A DNA stretch of 64,000 bases from Shinella zoogloeoides (lineage in GTDB: Bacteria > Pseudomonadota > Alphaproteobacteria > Rhizobiales > Rhizobiaceae). Of this stretch, positions 55,294-63,101 are shown in pieces. The translations under genes were made by a program, and so were the position numbers. The DNA is taken from positions 3,299,501 through 3,363,500 of the forward strand of contig NZ_CP093528.1 in the NCBI RefSeq assembly GCF_022682305.1. Direction: 5' to 3'. Position 1 is the stretch's first letter; every line of letters starts with the position of its first letter. The notes below the pieces were generated by a model. That model saw only the letters and a list, made by a program, of their open reading frames with translations. It made no database searches and had not been told where the DNA came from.

Positions 55294-56059
55294 TCAGGGT
55301 TTGCGACGATGACGCAGAAGGTCACGGTAGCCGCCGTCGATCAGAGTGGCGGCAGATCGGACAAGGGCGATAACAGAGGCGCGCAAAGCCGATGTCTTCC
55401 ACGGTTCGGCCCGAACGCGCGCCTCTCCGTAGATGGCGATGGCAATCTCACGATAAGTCGCGTGGTTGGTGTTTCCGTCGGCGGCTTGCATCATCAGGCG
55501 GAACCGCCGGCGCTGATACGGCGTCATTCTGGGGTCGCGGCGCGCGGGTTTCCCGGCCAGCATGTGCCAGAGCCTGAGAATGGCTTCGAGCCGATCCGGC
55601 AGATTTTGGTCAATTGGCAGGATGATCGCCGGCTGCGAATTGGCATCGGTGTCGGCGAGGATCAGATATTGAATGCCGTCTCTGGCGTCAAAGACACCAT
55701 ATGTCCCCTCTGGTCCGCAGATGGCATCAGCAAGATCGACCGATAAGGCGGACGGAGAAGGCGGAAGAAAATCGGGCGCCGCCCCGAGCATCAGCACGTC
55801 CGGATTGGCAGCAGGCGACCAGATGACCGGTTGGTCGAGCGCGGAAAAGCAGGGGTCTGCCGGAAAATCGCAACCCCCAGCGATGTTGGACATCATCCGC
55901 AAAGGGAAGATGCCCGGTGCCTTGCGCTACAAGATCATCGAAACTGGCCTGATAGGAGGCGTTACGGCGCAGGCATTCCCAGGCGACGCCCTCAACGGGC
56001 AGCGCATCGTAGAATTCATACTGGTCCTGGTCTCGCCAGCGGGATGTATCCGGCTTCAT
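55294..56059 (-). pseudogene. DUF2285-type protein with a frameshift
   Basis: The N-terminal part (MKPDTSRWRDQDQYEFYDAL, VAWECLRRNASYQASF) is read from 56059 to about 55868. The remainder (PADPCFSALDQPVIWSP, then the C-terminal LRLWHMLAGKPARRDPRMTP) is in another frame. Removing one base from the A4 run at 55864-55867 (T4 on the coding strand) restores W-G-L-R-F-P-A-D-P, the family consensus. It is a one-base insertion in a homopolymer, possibly a sequencing error. The intact protein would be about 254 aa. Confidence 0.8.
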
Positions 56060-56187
56060 TGCTCCGCTCCTGGTTGAAACTGCACAGGTGGAGCGTGAAA
56101 GAATTGCGGCACCTCTACCGAGATGGAAGCCGGAACGAAGACATGGGGTGATGCTCTGAGGGCATCACTGGTGCGACGGCGGCGAGG

Positions 56188-56463
56188 TCAGGTCCGATCT
56201 GTTGGATGACGCAGCAGCTGACGATAGCCGCTCCGTGTCATCCAGCGCGCCCGTGCCAGATGGCTGTCATGGACCTGCCGGGCGCGTTCAGGTTCCCGAA
56301 CAGGGTCAATTCCGAACAGCACATTGACGGCTTCGGTCCATTCCGCCCCATCATCGGCGGCATCGAGCAGCCGCATATAGAGCTTGATATGTGCGCGATC
56401 ATATTCGGTCAGCTCGCCGCTAACAGGTGCAATATCGTCGAAGGGGGGAAGCGGAGATGTCAT
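56188..56463 (-). CDS. Small protein, DUF2285-associated family
   Basis: 91 aa. PPFDDIAPVSGELTEYDRAH, NVLFGIDPVREPERARQVHD and HLARARWMTRSGYRQLLR are strongly conserved in Tn4371-like elements of alphaproteobacteria. Function unknown; a helical DNA-binding role is possible. ATG 56463 is chosen over GTG 56478. Confidence 0.78.
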   Translation of the reverse strand: MTSPLPPFDDIAPVSGELTEYDRAHIKLYMRLLDAADDGAEWTEAVNVLFGIDPVREPERARQVHDSHLARARWMTRSGYRQLLRHPTDRT

Positions 56464-56523
56464 GTCGCGAGTCGCCACAGAGCATAGGCCGCCGCAGCGG
56501 ATCGATGATGCCGCCCGCGCCGG

Positions 56524-56790
56524 TCAGGCGCCATGGATCTGTCGGTGTCTCTTCTCGTCTTCCCCATGAACCAGCAATACTCCTTGTCCGCGATCCGTGG
56601 ACAGGAGAACAATCCCTGCTGCTTCAAGCGCCCGGCGCACCTGATCCCGCGTTGTCTCATACACCTCGAGCCGGTTCTCGGACTCAAGGCGTTTCAGGGC
56701 AGTCAGCGATATTCGGGCCTTGTCAGCAAGCGTCTCCTGCGTCCAACCCAGCAACGCGCGTGCGGCCCGCGACTGTCGAGCGGTGATCAT
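56524..56790 (-). CDS. XRE-type HTH regulator
   Basis: 88 aa. ITARQSRAARALLGWTQETL and ADKARISLTALKRLESENRL make the HTH; the rest (DQVRRALEAAGIVLLSTDRG) resembles single-domain regulators of mobile elements. It is divergent from hipB and probably controls neighbouring element genes. Confidence 0.85.
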   Translation of the reverse strand: MITARQSRAARALLGWTQETLADKARISLTALKRLESENRLEVYETTRDQVRRALEAAGIVLLSTDRGQGVLLVHGEDEKRHRQIHGA

Positions 56791-57109
56791 GCATGATCAC
56801 CTCCCATCGCGACCGGCGCGCATTCCAGAACTACGGCTATTTTAGTCGCCTTCGCCCGATACGCCATACGAATTCGTCGAATCTGGCCAGGACGTTATCT
56901 GCACGGCTGAGCATGCAGTCCGTCTGATTCGCCTGCATGCCGCAATTGCAGCACTTGTGCTGGCCGTAGTGCCGACCAGCGCAAGATGATCCCCAAACGC
57001 TCCATGGGAAATAATCGTGATATGTTTGGAGATCATTTTCTTTGCATTCCACACTAGATATGATACCTATCCAGATCAATGCAGCAGGAATGATCTGTAA
57101 AGGCATCAC
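56791..57109. other. Divergent promoter region between XRE gene and hipB
   Basis: 319 nt, visibly more AT-rich than its surroundings toward the hipB side. GATA-N7-TATC (about 57058-57072) is a possible short operator of the hipBA operon. No gene recognised. Confidence 0.4.
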
Positions 57110-57430
57110 ATGAAGGCGGAAGCAGAAACACTGGGGCTGATCGGCGACCATTTTCGCCGCGCGCGTCTTGCAGCGGGGCTGACCCAGGAGCAAGTGGCCG
57201 ATCTTGCCGGCATTTCGCGCCCGCGCTACCGCGACATCGAGACGGGGGCAGCGGCTGCGCGCACCACGACATTGATCAACATTGCCAGGGCGCTTGGGCT
57301 GGAAATGATGCTGGTTCCGCAGGCAATGGTGCCGGCCATCGAGGCGCTTTTGCGCCCCGATGCCGAGGACGATCATCCCGCCTTCAGCCCGCAACCGGAG
57401 AGCGACGATGACAGCCGCCCGCACCGCTGA
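57110..57430 (+). CDS. hipB: HipB-like antitoxin / HTH regulator
   Basis: 106 aa. HTH: GDHFRRARLAAGLTQEQVAD and LAGISRPRYRDIETG, with a C-terminal acidic tail. It overlaps hipA by 23 nt. HipB neutralises HipA and represses the operon. Confidence 0.85.
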   Translation: MKAEAETLGLIGDHFRRARLAAGLTQEQVADLAGISRPRYRDIETGAAAARTTTLINIARALGLEMMLVPQAMVPAIEALLRPDAEDDHPAFSPQPESDDDSRPHR

Positions 57431-58649
57431 GACCATTACCGCGCTGGACGTGTTCCTGAACAGTGCGAAGGTCGGCACGATCGTCAGGACGCCGGGTGAT
57501 TTCAACGCCTTCAGCCTTGATCCGGCTTATCGCGCGACCGGCGGTATTCCGGTTCTGAGCCTGTCCCTGCGCGCGGCATCAGGGGGCCTGCGCAAGGATC
57601 CGCGACCTGTCGCAGGCAGCCTGCCGCCCTTCTTTGCCAACCTTCTGCCCGAAGACCGGCTGCGCGAGGCGATGGAAAAGCACCATGCGGGTAATGTGCG
57701 GCCGGGGAACGATTTCGATCTCCTGGCCACCCTTGGTGCGGATTTGCCGGGGGCCGTTCGGGTGCTGCCCAGTGACGGTCAACCCGGCATCGGGGCGGCG
57801 CCATCCCAAGGGCGGCCCAAGGCCCGCTTCTCGCTTGCAGGCGTGCAGATGAAGCTCTCGGTGATGAAGAACACCGGCAAGGGCGGCGGGCTGACCTTGC
57901 CGCTCGGGGATGACGAGGGCCAATATATTGCGAAATTCCCCTCGACCGCCTTTCCGGGCGTGTCGGAAAACGAGTTCGCGAACCTCGCGCTTGCCGAAGC
58001 CATCGGCATGGACGTGCCTGAGCGAGAACTGGTCAGCCGAGACCAGTTCGAGGGCATTCCCGAAGAGTTCGAAACACTTGCCGAGGGGCTGGTCCTGCTC
58101 GTGCGGCGTTTTGATCGCGGGGCAGACGGGCAGCGCATCCATATCGAGGATTTCGCGCAGGTTTTCGGCCTGTACCCGGCGCGCAAATATGATGGCGCCG
58201 CCTCCCACGACATCGCCTCTGTGCTGAATGTTGCGATCTCGCCGTTCGCCGCGCTGGAGTTTGTCCGGCGGCTGACCTTCTCGGTGGTCATGGGCAATGG
58301 CGACATGCACCTCAAGAACTGGTCGCTGATCTATCCGGGTGACGGCGACACGCCCGCTCTTGCACCGATCTACGACATGCTTTCGACCGTGCCCTATATT
58401 CCGGCAGATGGGCTGGCGCTGTCTCTGGGCGGCGAGCGGGCCTTCAAGGGCCTGGCCCCGGCCCGCTGGAAGATGTTTGCCAATCGGGCAAGGCTTCCCG
58501 AGCCAGCCGTGCTCAAGGCCGTTGTCGAGACGGTGAAACGCATCGATGCAAAATGGTGGACCCTGCCGGAACGCGAAGTGGTCCCCCCTCTCGTGCTGGA
58601 ACGGATCGACGCCCATGTGAAAACCATGATCCCGATCCTGACCGGCTGA
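57408..58649 (+). CDS. hipA: HipA-type toxin kinase
   Basis: 413 aa. HipA N-terminal domain (FFANLLPEDRLREAM, NDFDLLATLGADLPGAV), then the kinase: RFSLAGVQMKLS, KFPSTAFPGVSENEFANL, and the catalytic NGDMHLKNWS and IYDMLSTV. HipA kinases phosphorylate glutamyl-tRNA synthetase or similar and stop translation. ATG 57408 fits the family start. It is element cargo. Confidence 0.9.
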   Translation: MTAARTAETITALDVFLNSAKVGTIVRTPGDFNAFSLDPAYRATGGIPVLSLSLRAASGGLRKDPRPVAGSLPPFFANLLPEDRLREAMEKHHAGNVRPGNDFDLLATLGADLPGAVRVLPSDGQPGIGAAPSQGRPKARFSLAGVQMKLSVMKNTGKGGGLTLPLGDDEGQYIAKFPSTAFPGVSENEFANLALAEAIGMDVPERELVSRDQFEGIPEEFETLAEGLVLLVRRFDRGADGQRIHIEDFAQVFGLYPARKYDGAASHDIASVLNVAISPFAALEFVRRLTFSVVMGNGDMHLKNWSLIYPGDGDTPALAPIYDMLSTVPYIPADGLALSLGGERAFKGLAPARWKMFANRARLPEPAVLKAVVETVKRIDAKWWTLPEREVVPPLVLERIDAHVKTMIPILTG

Positions 58650-58703
58650 GCAGTTCCAGCCCGGACAAGTCACCGGGCCTGGCGGCTTTCCCGCGGGCAC
58701 GGG

Positions 58704-58733
58704 AAAGGCCCCGACCTTGCGGTCGGAGCCTTT
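58704..58733. terminator. Bidirectional stem-loop terminator
   Basis: AAAGGCCCCGACC (58704-58716), loop TTGC, GGTCGGAGCCTTT (58721-58733): 12 of 13 positions pair, with A and T ends on both strands. It separates convergent hipA and the second DUF736 gene. Confidence 0.8.
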
Positions 58734-58743
58734 GTTCCGCGCC

Positions 58744-59070
58744 TCAGTCGCCGCGGCGACCGTTGGGGCGGGACCAGATGAGGGAGAAGGTTTCGCCGTC
58801 CTCTTCGTCGAAGAGGTTGGCGTAGATCGGAGCGTTGAAGCTTGGATCGTCCAGCTTGAGGCCCAGATAGTCGCGGCCCTCGTTGGAGCGCTTGGACCAA
58901 GCGGCGCCGATTTCGGCGCGACCGACCAGAACGCGGTGGCTGGGGGCGTTCTCGCCGGTGGCGCGCAGGTCGGGGATGATGCGCACGCCCTTGGCCTGGA
59001 CGCTGAGGGTGACGATTTCGCCGGTGAATTCGTTCGAGCCGGTCTTCTTGAAGGTGCCGATGGTTGCCAT
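58744..59070 (-). CDS. DUF736 family protein (second copy)
   Basis: 108 aa. MATIGTFKKTGSNEFTGEIV, HRVLVGRAEIGAAWSKRSNE, LGLKLDDPSFNAPIYANLFD and FSLIWSRP. It is the more common form of DUF736; the copy at 51382 is divergent. Function unknown. It is convergent with hipA. Confidence 0.9.
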   Translation of the reverse strand: MATIGTFKKTGSNEFTGEIVTLSVQAKGVRIIPDLRATGENAPSHRVLVGRAEIGAAWSKRSNEGRDYLGLKLDDPSFNAPIYANLFDEEDGETFSLIWSRPNGRRGD

Positions 59071-59636
59071 TTTAAGTCTCCGATTTCCGTTTCCGAGCCC
59101 GCACCATTGCGGCCTCTATGGCGATCGACCGGCCGGAGACGAACGCTGGCGCACCCCAAAGGGGCTGGACAGCACAGGAGAAACTTTCTTGTTCCGCGCG
59201 GAATGTCGGCTTTGCCGGCAGGGGAAGAAAGTTGTGACGACGCTGTTGCGCTAGAGCGGTCGAAGCGCATCGCGCTGGTTTTCGGCCAGATCAGGCCATT
59301 GAAGAGGCCGTTTGGAGCGGTCGAGACACGGGGGTTGAACGGGGACGGTGGCAACCTCGACGCTCCATCAGGATGACCAGACCGGCGCACCGGCTTGTCT
59401 GGCCCCCCGCGTTTCAGGTCGTGCACATCCTTTTCTCCGGCCTGTGCTATCGGCATTGCCCCAACCGGTTTTTGGTCAGTCCTCGAATGCTGGCACTGAC
59501 CGTCCTGCGCTCCTATGGACCGTGCCTGTGCCTCACGCTGCCCCGGGATCCACACGCATCTACCCACCCGCCTCCTGACGAAGACGGCAGATGATCCGTA
59601 TCCGCTTCTGGTCCTGCCTCTACGGGTCACTCCAGT
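59071..59636. other. Gene-free stretch
   Basis: 566 nt with no recognised gene. Two similar short sequences (GAGCGGTCGA near 59252 and 59317) occur. It probably contains the promoter of the DUF736 gene on the minus strand. Confidence 0.4.
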
Positions 59637-60077
59637 TCAGGTGCGTGCAAGGTTCCTGTCCGCAGGGCCGGTTGCCGCCATGCCTGCAACGCGCAGGAAC
59701 GCCGTCACGCCCACCGCAACCGCTCCGATCACCGAGAAGATGAGTTGCCATGTCTCCGAGGGCATCATGTGCTTGACAATACCGAGCGTGGCGTAAAACC
59801 CGGCCATTCCCGCCGGAGCGACGAAGGCCAGAGCAATCAGCAGACGCGCCCAGATCGGGCGGATCAGCATGAGCAGGCCCTGACCAACAGCCAGCGTCAG
59901 ACCGGCGGCGAGAAGACCAACGACGATGCCGCCGAGCCAGCCAGCCCCAGTATCATAGGCCCAAGCGCCTGCATTCAGGCCAATAAAGAACGGCAAAGCG
60001 AATACGGCGAGATTGAACAGCAGCCAGCACATGGTGCCAATGGCTGCGATGGAGACGAGGATTCCGAGAACGATCAT
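59637..60077 (-). CDS. Small membrane protein of unknown function
   Basis: 146 aa with four hydrophobic segments (about 2-22, 24-42, 48-70, 78-100) and a further one near 112-130. WLLFNLAVFALPFFIGLNAG and GLTLAVGQGLLMLIRPIWAR occur in proteins annotated as hypothetical in similar elements. GGAGA precedes ATG 60077. No functional clue beyond location in element cargo. Confidence 0.7.
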   Translation of the reverse strand: MIVLGILVSIAAIGTMCWLLFNLAVFALPFFIGLNAGAWAYDTGAGWLGGIVVGLLAAGLTLAVGQGLLMLIRPIWARLLIALAFVAPAGMAGFYATLGIVKHMMPSETWQLIFSVIGAVAVGVTAFLRVAGMAATGPADRNLART

Positions 60078-60306
60078 GGTGGTGTCTCCGTGCAAAAGGT
60101 TGGACGGTTGCGCCTTCCACCACCACCACGGCGCAGCCACAGAATAGCAGCGTTTCTCTCACCGGGCGAGATGAGATAGTTTGTAAGGTCAAGCCTCTCT
60201 GTAAACTCGCCGCTTGAACAGGAAAGCTGATGCGTCTGGTAGACCAGTATCGGCTCTACCTCTACGGTGGCTATATTGTTGGGTGGAAGGCTGCAGGTTA
60301 AAGTCT

Positions 60307-60807
60307 ATGGCAGAAATCGATTGGTCAGATCGGGCATTTTATGATGACGGCGAATGGGTAAGCTGGTCAGACATTGACGAACAGCTTCGCCACAAGGAAT
60401 GGGGAGCGAAGTATCCAAACGCCATCCGATCAATGATCCCGTATTTTGAGGACCTGATCTCACTCGCTGAGAGCTACAATCTGGAGACGGGCCTGCATTT
60501 ATCTGTGTATGGCGACATCGGTGAGCTGTTCGGTGCCATCGCCTACGGCATCAAGTTGAACAAGACCTACGCGCAAGGTTCGGACGGCAGGCTTGAAAAT
60601 GATCATGTCGAGATCAAAACCATCACTCCTTTCAAGAGCAAAGACGTGGTGATGGTGGATACAGCCAGGCATTTCAGCAAGCTGCTCGTGGTCAAAATTA
60701 ATGCGGAATTCCAGGTCTCCGGGCGAATGGTCAGCCGCAAGCAATTGCCAAAGCGCTCAGGCCGTTATGTCCGAATTCGTTGGGACGACCTGGCGCTATT
60801 GCAGTAG
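60307..60807 (+). CDS. Hypothetical protein with PD-(D/E)xK-like residues
   Basis: 166 aa, soluble, acidic. GDIGELFGAIAYGIKLNK is followed by an Asp and Glu-x-Lys in ENDHVEIKTITPFKSKDVVM, a D-(x)n-ExK spacing like that of small nucleases. The C-terminal half is basic (VSRKQLPKRSGRYVRIRW). It is transcribed opposite to its neighbours and has lower GC than them, consistent with recent acquisition. I do not recognise an established family; the nuclease idea is inference. Confidence 0.65.
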   Translation: MAEIDWSDRAFYDDGEWVSWSDIDEQLRHKEWGAKYPNAIRSMIPYFEDLISLAESYNLETGLHLSVYGDIGELFGAIAYGIKLNKTYAQGSDGRLENDHVEIKTITPFKSKDVVMVDTARHFSKLLVVKINAEFQVSGRMVSRKQLPKRSGRYVRIRWDDLALLQ

Positions 60808-60830
60808 TGCTTATGCCGAACAGGCAGCGC

Positions 60831-61757
60831 TCACGCGCTGCCGGTCCCGAAGCGATAGACCGGGATGCCCATCTTGCGAGCCTTGTCGGCAAGGTTGTCC
60901 TGAATGCCCGTGCCGGGGAAGATGATGACGCCGATCGGCATGATGCCCAGCATCTGGTCGTTGCGTTTGAAGGGCGCCGCCTTGGCGTGTTTCGCCCAAT
61001 CGGGTTTGAAGGCGACCTGCGCGACTTTGCGATTGTTGGCCCAGGTGGCCGCGATGCGTTCCGCGCCCTTGGGCGATCCGCCGTGCATCAGCACCATGTC
61101 CGGGTGCTTGGCATGGACCTGATCGAGCTTGGACCAGATCGTCCGGTGATCGGTGGTGTCACCGCCCGAGAAGGCGATCTTTGGTCCGGCGGGCAACAGC
61201 ACCTCGTTGTCGGCCCGACGTTTGGCGGCGATGAAGTCGCGGCTGTCGATCATGGCCGAGGTCATCTGGCGATGGTTGACCCGTGAACCGGAGCGTTGCG
61301 ACCAGGGCGTTCCGGTGGTGCGCAGATAAATGTCGGCAGCGGTATCGCGGAAGGTTTCCATGCTGTCGCGGCGCTCGATCAGGCTTTGGCCCGCGCCGAT
61401 CAGGGTTTCGAGCTGGACGGATTTGACCTCGCTGCCGTCCTGTTCACGCTGAAGGCGCTTCTGTGCCTGCTCGTTATCGTCGAGTTTGATCTCGATCCGC
61501 TCGACAGCACGGTGGAAGGTGTTGACGGTGGACCACAGGATTTCGTCGAGGTCGAAATCGAGGCTGGTGTCGGCCATGGTGGAAATCAGGGCGTCGAAGA
61601 TATCGGAGACTGCGCCCTGGATGACGTGATCTTCGGGTGTGATCCGGGGATCGGCCTCGTCTTCGGAGGGACGGTAGCCGTAGAGTTCGAGTTCTTCGAT
61701 GGCATGGCCGGTCGGGGACGTGCTGTGATCGGGTTCGAAATCGTCGTGCGCGTACAT
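60831..61757 (-). CDS. DUF2493 (SLOG-like) protein
   Basis: 308 aa. The C-terminal 120 residues contain the DUF2493 core: KIAFSGGDTTDHRTIWSKLD, MVLMHGGSPKGAERIAATWA and GIIIFPGTGI-like GVIIFPGTGIQDNLADKA. The N-terminal half is acidic and helical with a conserved AVERIEIKLDDNEQAQKRLQ. SLOG proteins bind nucleotide-like ligands. The gene is regular in Tn4371-like elements. Confidence 0.85.
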   Translation of the reverse strand: MYAHDDFEPDHSTSPTGHAIEELELYGYRPSEDEADPRITPEDHVIQGAVSDIFDALISTMADTSLDFDLDEILWSTVNTFHRAVERIEIKLDDNEQAQKRLQREQDGSEVKSVQLETLIGAGQSLIERRDSMETFRDTAADIYLRTTGTPWSQRSGSRVNHRQMTSAMIDSRDFIAAKRRADNEVLLPAGPKIAFSGGDTTDHRTIWSKLDQVHAKHPDMVLMHGGSPKGAERIAATWANNRKVAQVAFKPDWAKHAKAAPFKRNDQMLGIMPIGVIIFPGTGIQDNLADKARKMGIPVYRFGTGSA

Positions 61758-62063
61758 GGGATGCTTCCGTCAGTTGGACCGCGACCGTCGCGGCCTTCAT
61801 GGCGAGACACGCCCACGGGCGCTCCGGTCTGGCAGCGCGAGCCTCTGGCGAGGGCCTTGATGGCAAAGCCCGGCTGATTTGTTTCGCGCTGTAAAGGCGG
61901 GCTGCCCGCCGACGGAAATCAGTCGGGCGCCGCCATTGCCTGACCGGAGCGTTTGTGGGCCGATCGCCCTCTCGGAAGGCCAAGGCGCGGTCCTCTGCTG
62001 ATGACAGGATGCAGCCTGCACGCATGACAGGATCGGAACGGTCCGATCACGGCCCCGTGCCGG
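61758..62063. other. Intergenic region upstream of DUF2493 gene
   Basis: 306 nt without a recognised gene. It separates the Toprim gene from the DUF2493 gene, both on the minus strand. No terminator or operator identified. Confidence 0.4.
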
Positions 62064-63101
62064 CTATGCAATTGAAGCCATGAAGCGGCTGACGTCCTCG
62101 GGAGCGATTTGCACCCGGATCTCTGTCCGAACGGCATCCAGTCCATGAGTTGTGAGATCTTCGTTGAAGTCCCCCATCATGGGGGAGAGCGTGATGGTCT
62201 CGATCCCGACCTCGTGCGCCCGGTCCACCAGGCTATCGCGGGCGCTGTCACCTGCCGGATCGTTGTCGCGGACGATATAGAGCCTGCGAAGTTGCGGCGG
62301 GAACAGGATGGCAGCGAGATGCCCGGCCGAGAGTGCGGAAACCATTGGCATGGTGGGCAGAGCCTGACGCAGCGACAGGATGGTTTCGATACCTTCCCCC
62401 GCTGCCATGGCATCCTGCGCATCATCGAAACGAACCGCATGTCCGAGCAGGTCGCCCATTGCCTTCCTCGGCGGATCGACAGGTGCCTTGCCGGAACCGT
62501 CCGGGGCCAGCCAGGTGCGGTGCGCACCGGTGATCCGGCCATCGAGGTCTGTGACGGCGGCGATCATGGCGGGCCATGTTTCGGTCGGGCCATCGTCCTC
62601 GGGCCGCCAGTAGCAGTTGGGATGGAAACGCAGATTTGCGGTCTGGCGTAAATCCGTAATGCCGCGTCCGCGTAAATACGCTTCTGCGGTACTGCCGATC
62701 AGCGGCTGCGTCATGCGCCAGAGGCGGCGTGCTGCCTCGGATGATCCCGATGGTGCTGGCGCTCGGGGCTGACGGGATGGCGGCTGCGGTTCAGGATGCG
62801 GCAGGCTGAGGAAGCGCCGGGCCTCTTCGGCAACGTCTGCGAAGTCGATCAGACCGAGCGAGTCCCGGATGACGTCGAGCAGATCGCCATATTCCCCCGT
62901 GGCCGAGTCATGCCATTTACCGGCAATGCCTTTCACGCTGTCGTGCAGCCGGACGAACATGGAGCGGCCAGCCGTGTTTCGGACATCGCCAACCTGCCAG
63001 TAATTGCCCTGCTTGCGACCATTCGACAGATAGTGGCGGCACACCGCCTCGGCCTGTCGGCCGAGACGCTGCGCGAGTTCGGAAGCGTTGAGACGCGCCA
63101 T
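62064..63101 (-). CDS. Toprim-domain primase-like protein
   Basis: 345 aa. An N-terminal DUF7146-like part (AVCRHYLSNGRKQGNYWQVG, then LHDSVKGIAGKWHDSATGEY) precedes a Toprim domain with AGEGIETILSLRQALP and YIVRDNDPAGDSARDS. Such proteins are thought to make primers for the transferred strand. The start overlaps the stop of the upstream gene by 1 nt (TAATG). Confidence 0.88.
   Translation of the reverse strand: MARLNASELAQRLGRQAEAVCRHYLSNGRKQGNYWQVGDVRNTAGRSMFVRLHDSVKGIAGKWHDSATGEYGDLLDVIRDSLGLIDFADVAEEARRFLSLPHPEPQPPSRQPRAPAPSGSSEAARRLWRMTQPLIGSTAEAYLRGRGITDLRQTANLRFHPNCYWRPEDDGPTETWPAMIAAVTDLDGRITGAHRTWLAPDGSGKAPVDPPRKAMGDLLGHAVRFDDAQDAMAAGEGIETILSLRQALPTMPMVSALSAGHLAAILFPPQLRRLYIVRDNDPAGDSARDSLVDRAHEVGIETITLSPMMGDFNEDLTTHGLDAVRTEIRVQIAPEDVSRFMASIA

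Noticed and set aside
57579..59630. Minus-strand open frame of 683 codons across hipA and DUF736
   Set aside because: Antisense to hipA for most of its length and partly a frame-shifted shadow of DUF736; no domain.
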